From positions 1 to 32,754 of the forward strand of contig JAUCBJ010000900.1 in the NCBI GenBank assembly GCA_032718475.1: a stretch of DNA of 32,754 nucleotides, read 5' to 3'. Positions 31,000 to 32,754 of this stretch are shown here, one piece after another. Under the pieces are notes generated by a model. It saw only the letters and a list, made by a program, of their open reading frames with translations, searched no databases and was not told the DNA's origin. The DNA is from Nemertoderma westbladi (Eukaryota > Xenacoelomorpha > Nemertodermatida > Nemertodermatidae). The first letter of the stretch is position 1, and each line of letters opens with the position of its first letter. A program made the position numbers and the translations under genes.

Positions 31000-32400
31000 G
31001 CCGCACATTGGAACAGATACATCTGTAGGCCTACTGTAGCCTAGGTATAAAACCGTACAGGAAAATATCCATGTACTGTAAGCTAATGTCCAGGAAAACA
31101 TGAACACATTTTCATTTCATTCATATTCATACAAATTAAATTATTTAAATTAGATAGTTGTACAGTGAGTTGACGCACTGAATAGGAGTGTTAAACAATC
31201 TGCACAGGCAAGTACTGTCAACAACGATAATGAAAACAATGGGGATACACGTGCAAAGTTCTATCACATTTCTATCACCTTTGAAGTATGACTCGTCAAC
31301 ATTCGAAAAACAACGTTAGAATAACCTTTTCGTATCATTGTTATAACATAAAAATTATTCATTCCGAATGCAAATTTTTGATAACCTAAATGTAAATGTT
31401 AAGATAATATAGTAAAAACATTGGAATAACACTGCATGATGCATCTTCGGTGCAATTGAAATTAGTCACTGAAAATATTCTGATTTGAATATTTCGAAAA
31501 CATTGGAAATACATTATAATATCAATAGTATGTAATATAGTATTAGAATATCATTCAAAACATGTTGCGATTAAATGTGTTAAATAAAAAACATTGCTGT
31601 TCCAATGTATTCTTAATGTCATTTCGCTATCTGAATTTTAATATTAGTATTTAAATATTATTTTAGATTATTTTAGTATTCAAATGTAAAAGTTTGGGTT
31701 TTTCTCAAATAATTTGTCTTATTGCATTATTGCACAACTTTTTAGCAGCATTGAAATTCAAATACAAAATTAATCCTCGGATACTTCTGGTTTGCAGGGG
31801 CAGCTTTATTGGTATCGTTACGGAATTACAAACCATATCGTTACGGAATTTCGTGCGAATTTGAGAAGTTATTGAACTGGGATAATTGTATCGTGATATA
31901 CATACAACTCCATGGCCCGGAATATAGTGTCGTAATTCAATGACACATCCCCCCCCCCCCCCCCCCCCACGCGGGCGCCTCCTAATTTTTTCTACAAATC
32001 TTAATGAGATTGCATGAAATTTGAAACAGAGATGATTTCACTTCCCTACCACTTAGTGAGAGAGCCGGAATTTTTTTTGTTTAAATCTTTAGCTACAAGC
32101 CTTTAAAAAAGTGTCTACTGAGATATTGCACCAGTCCCACATCCCCCAGCGCGCAGGTTATTTTTCAACTTTATAGTGATGGGGACAGTTAGAAAGCTGG
32201 ACGTGCCTGGATTCAAAATATGTAACACAATCTGAATTTCGTCGTAAAATAGCTGAGATGCAGGCGTTCAAACGTTGCATGGTTTTTGCATCTGTGCGAG
32301 GCTATTTTATTATATTTAATAAATACACCATATTCTAGAACACTTTGTTTAGCCCATACGTAGCTGGGCAACAAAGCATTACATCTTTAATCATACTATT
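31000..32400. other. AT-rich intergenic DNA
   Basis: No gene recognised. It contains the right-hand inverted end TGGTTTGCAGGG (31788-31799), two GTTACGGAATT words at about 31814 and 31838, and many AACATT/AATGTT words in 31310-31640. Confidence 0.4.
31949..31968 (+). repeat. C homopolymer, 20 bases
   Basis: An uninterrupted C run followed by ACGCGGGCGCC. Run length in raw sequence is often uncertain. Confidence 0.9.
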
Positions 32401-32406
32401 ACTGTA

Positions 32407-32604
32407 GGTCGCGTTCACACTACCGAGTCAAAGTCAAAGTCAAAAGACAAAATGTAAAAAAATCACATGAAATTATAGTTTTTTCCTAGAATCCCCTTAT
32501 GTATTATTATTAGGCCTATATAATGTATTATTATTTATTATTGCTAGCTAGCTATATTTATTTTCTTTGACTTTTGACTTTGACTCGGTAGTGTGAACGC
32601 GGCC
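32407..32604. mobile_element. 198-bp MITE with ~30-bp inverted repeats and TA target duplication
   Basis: The left end is GGTCGCGTTCACACTACCGA and continues GTCAAAGTCAAAG; the right end is its reverse complement with one mismatch near the tip (GGCCGCG). TA lies directly outside both ends (32405-32406 and 32605-32606). The interior is AT-rich with CTAGCTAGCTA and no ORF. Tc1/mariner-type TA duplications or a PIF-like element are possible. Confidence 0.82.
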
Positions 32605-32754
32605 TATACATTGCTCTTCTTACATTAACAAAATGTTCCAGAATATGATGCATTTATTAAATAGAATGAACTAGCCTCATACAGTCAAAACCATGTAATA
32701 TTTGAACGCACACTTTCTAAGCTATTTCCCAACCAAATTCAAATGTTTTTACAT

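Overview
The window is animal nuclear DNA, most likely from a marine invertebrate. It is AT-rich and sparse in genes, holds a BEL/Pao retrotransposon, several DNA-transposon ends, two tandem arrays and two recognisable metazoan genes. The palindromes ACCGGT and TAGGCCT recur throughout; I associate such words loosely with deuterostome invertebrates, but I cannot name a species. No bacterial features, rRNA, tRNA or CRISPR were seen.

Layout. 1-1722: flanking DNA without a supported gene. 1723-17098: a complete BEL/Pao-type LTR retrotransposon of about 15.4 kb with two 1188-bp LTRs (1728-2915 and 15906-17093), TG...CA ends and a 5-bp target duplication CACGG. Inside are a long leader (2916-4828) and one continuous gag-pol reading frame (4829-12574) broken by nine in-frame stops but no frameshift. 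The integrase core appears to lack a large segment. A 1.7-kb spacer follows, then a decayed third ORF (14278-15827) of unknown function with a Cys/His cluster and a charged helical part. 17663-19774: two intact intronless host ORFs on the same strand, 27 bp apart: the small subunit of molybdopterin synthase (MOCS2A) and a SETD3-like SET-domain protein with a 13-residue tandem repeat insertion. An upstream ORF overlaps the MOCS2A start as TAATG. The spacing suggests a dicistronic unit, and the 3' LTR ends about 570 bp upstream in the same orientation.

20211-20529: a MITE-like element. 21271-24001: a hAT-type non-autonomous element of 2715 bp with TIRs beginning CAGGGATGGCA and a near-perfect 8-bp target duplication; most of it is a 126-bp tandem array of about 16 copies. 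25027-25377 (minus): an unrecognised 116-codon ORF. 25811-26080: a foldback structure. 26090-26943: a 68-bp tandem array related to a segment inside the MITE at 20340-20390. 26944-32754: mostly unassigned AT-rich DNA with a pair of 12-bp inverted ends 4.5 kb apart, a 183-bp duplication, long G and C tracts, and a 198-bp MITE flanked by TA (32407-32604).

Most structure in the window is mobile DNA around one small gene pair. The most interesting items are the MOCS2A/SETD3-like pair, the extra ORF in the retrotransposon, the in-frame-stop-only decay of gag-pol beside nearly identical LTRs, and the satellite carried inside a hAT element.
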